Assembly: GCA_937901125.1 (NCBI GenBank)
Contig: CALCGT010000014.1
Span: forward strand, 1-29,506
Source of the DNA: an uncultured Clostridia bacterium
GTDB lineage: Bacteria; Bacillota; Clostridia; Lachnospirales; Anaerotignaceae
Direction: 5' to 3'
Length of the DNA: 29,506 nt
Shown: one piece after another, positions 29,458 through 29,506 of the stretch
How positions within the stretch are numbered: the first letter of the stretch is position 1
How the letters are laid out: the number at the start of each line of letters is the position of its first letter
Position numbers and translations under genes: made by a program
Notes under the pieces: generated by a model
Seen by the model: only the letters and a program-made list of their open reading frames with translations
Database searches by the model: none
What the model was told of the DNA's origin: nothing

Positions 29458-29506
29458 TGCGGATGACAGGACTTGAACCTGCACGGGCGCAATGCCCACT
29501 AGAACC
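29458..29506 (-). tRNA. tRNA-Leu (CAG), partial
   Basis: The 3' 49 nt of a tRNA identical to the one at 28256-28340 (T-arm, variable arm, part of the anticodon arm); the 5' part lies beyond the window. The sequence match continues about 45 bp past the tRNA into the terminator. Confidence 0.85.

Overview
The window looks like a chromosomal segment of a low-to-mid GC Gram-positive anaerobe of class Clostridia, probably Lachnospirales-like. The basis is a WalR/WalK/YycH/YycI operon, AAGGAGG-type ribosome binding sites, sigma-A promoters close to TTGACA-17-TATAAT, Rho-independent terminators, an FMN riboswitch ahead of ribD-ribE-ribBA-ribH, and tRNA genes without an encoded CCA. The genus cannot be fixed from sequence alone.

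Layout. (1) 1-3797: the end of an integrative element inserted at the 3' end of an initiator tRNA gene. It holds a divergent tyrosine-recombinase-like gene, a small protein with two excisionase-type helix-turn-helix domains, and a Tn916-type integrase gene interrupted by an in-frame TGA where a Trp codon is expected. The other end lies outside the window. (2) 3798-8155: tRNA-fMet, a YgjP-like metallopeptidase, ftsH and murA. (3) 8288-14117: tRNA-Gly(CCC), then the wal operon read leftwards (walR, walK, a secreted Ig-like protein, walH, walI). A 283-bp gap inside the operon carries four 11-bp-spaced WalR-type half-sites, a promoter and a structured leader. (4) 14283-19417: a small unknown gene, a cut-short XRE regulator, pgi, a membrane-anchored LysM-G5 protein, a FadR-type GntR regulator and ispE. 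(5) 19649-23526: FMN riboswitch and riboflavin operon. (6) 23672-28037: AI-2E-family membrane protein, a TraX-like protein coupled to cysK, a SEC-C methionine aminopeptidase and a short alpha/beta hydrolase. (7) 28150-29506: two tRNA-Leu(CAG) copies flanking a decayed-looking exported protein gene.

Most genes serve the cell envelope (MurA, WalRK and accessories, LysM-G5, IspE for isoprenoid precursors, FtsH) or core metabolism. The most interesting signals are regulatory. Two unlinked 5' leaders (wal accessory genes and pgi) share a hairpin architecture whose stems differ in sequence but still pair, suggesting an RNA family I do not recognise. WalR-like direct repeats lie upstream of three envelope or protease genes. 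A TGTATACA palindrome in the ispE-gntR promoter region fits autoregulation by the GntR protein.
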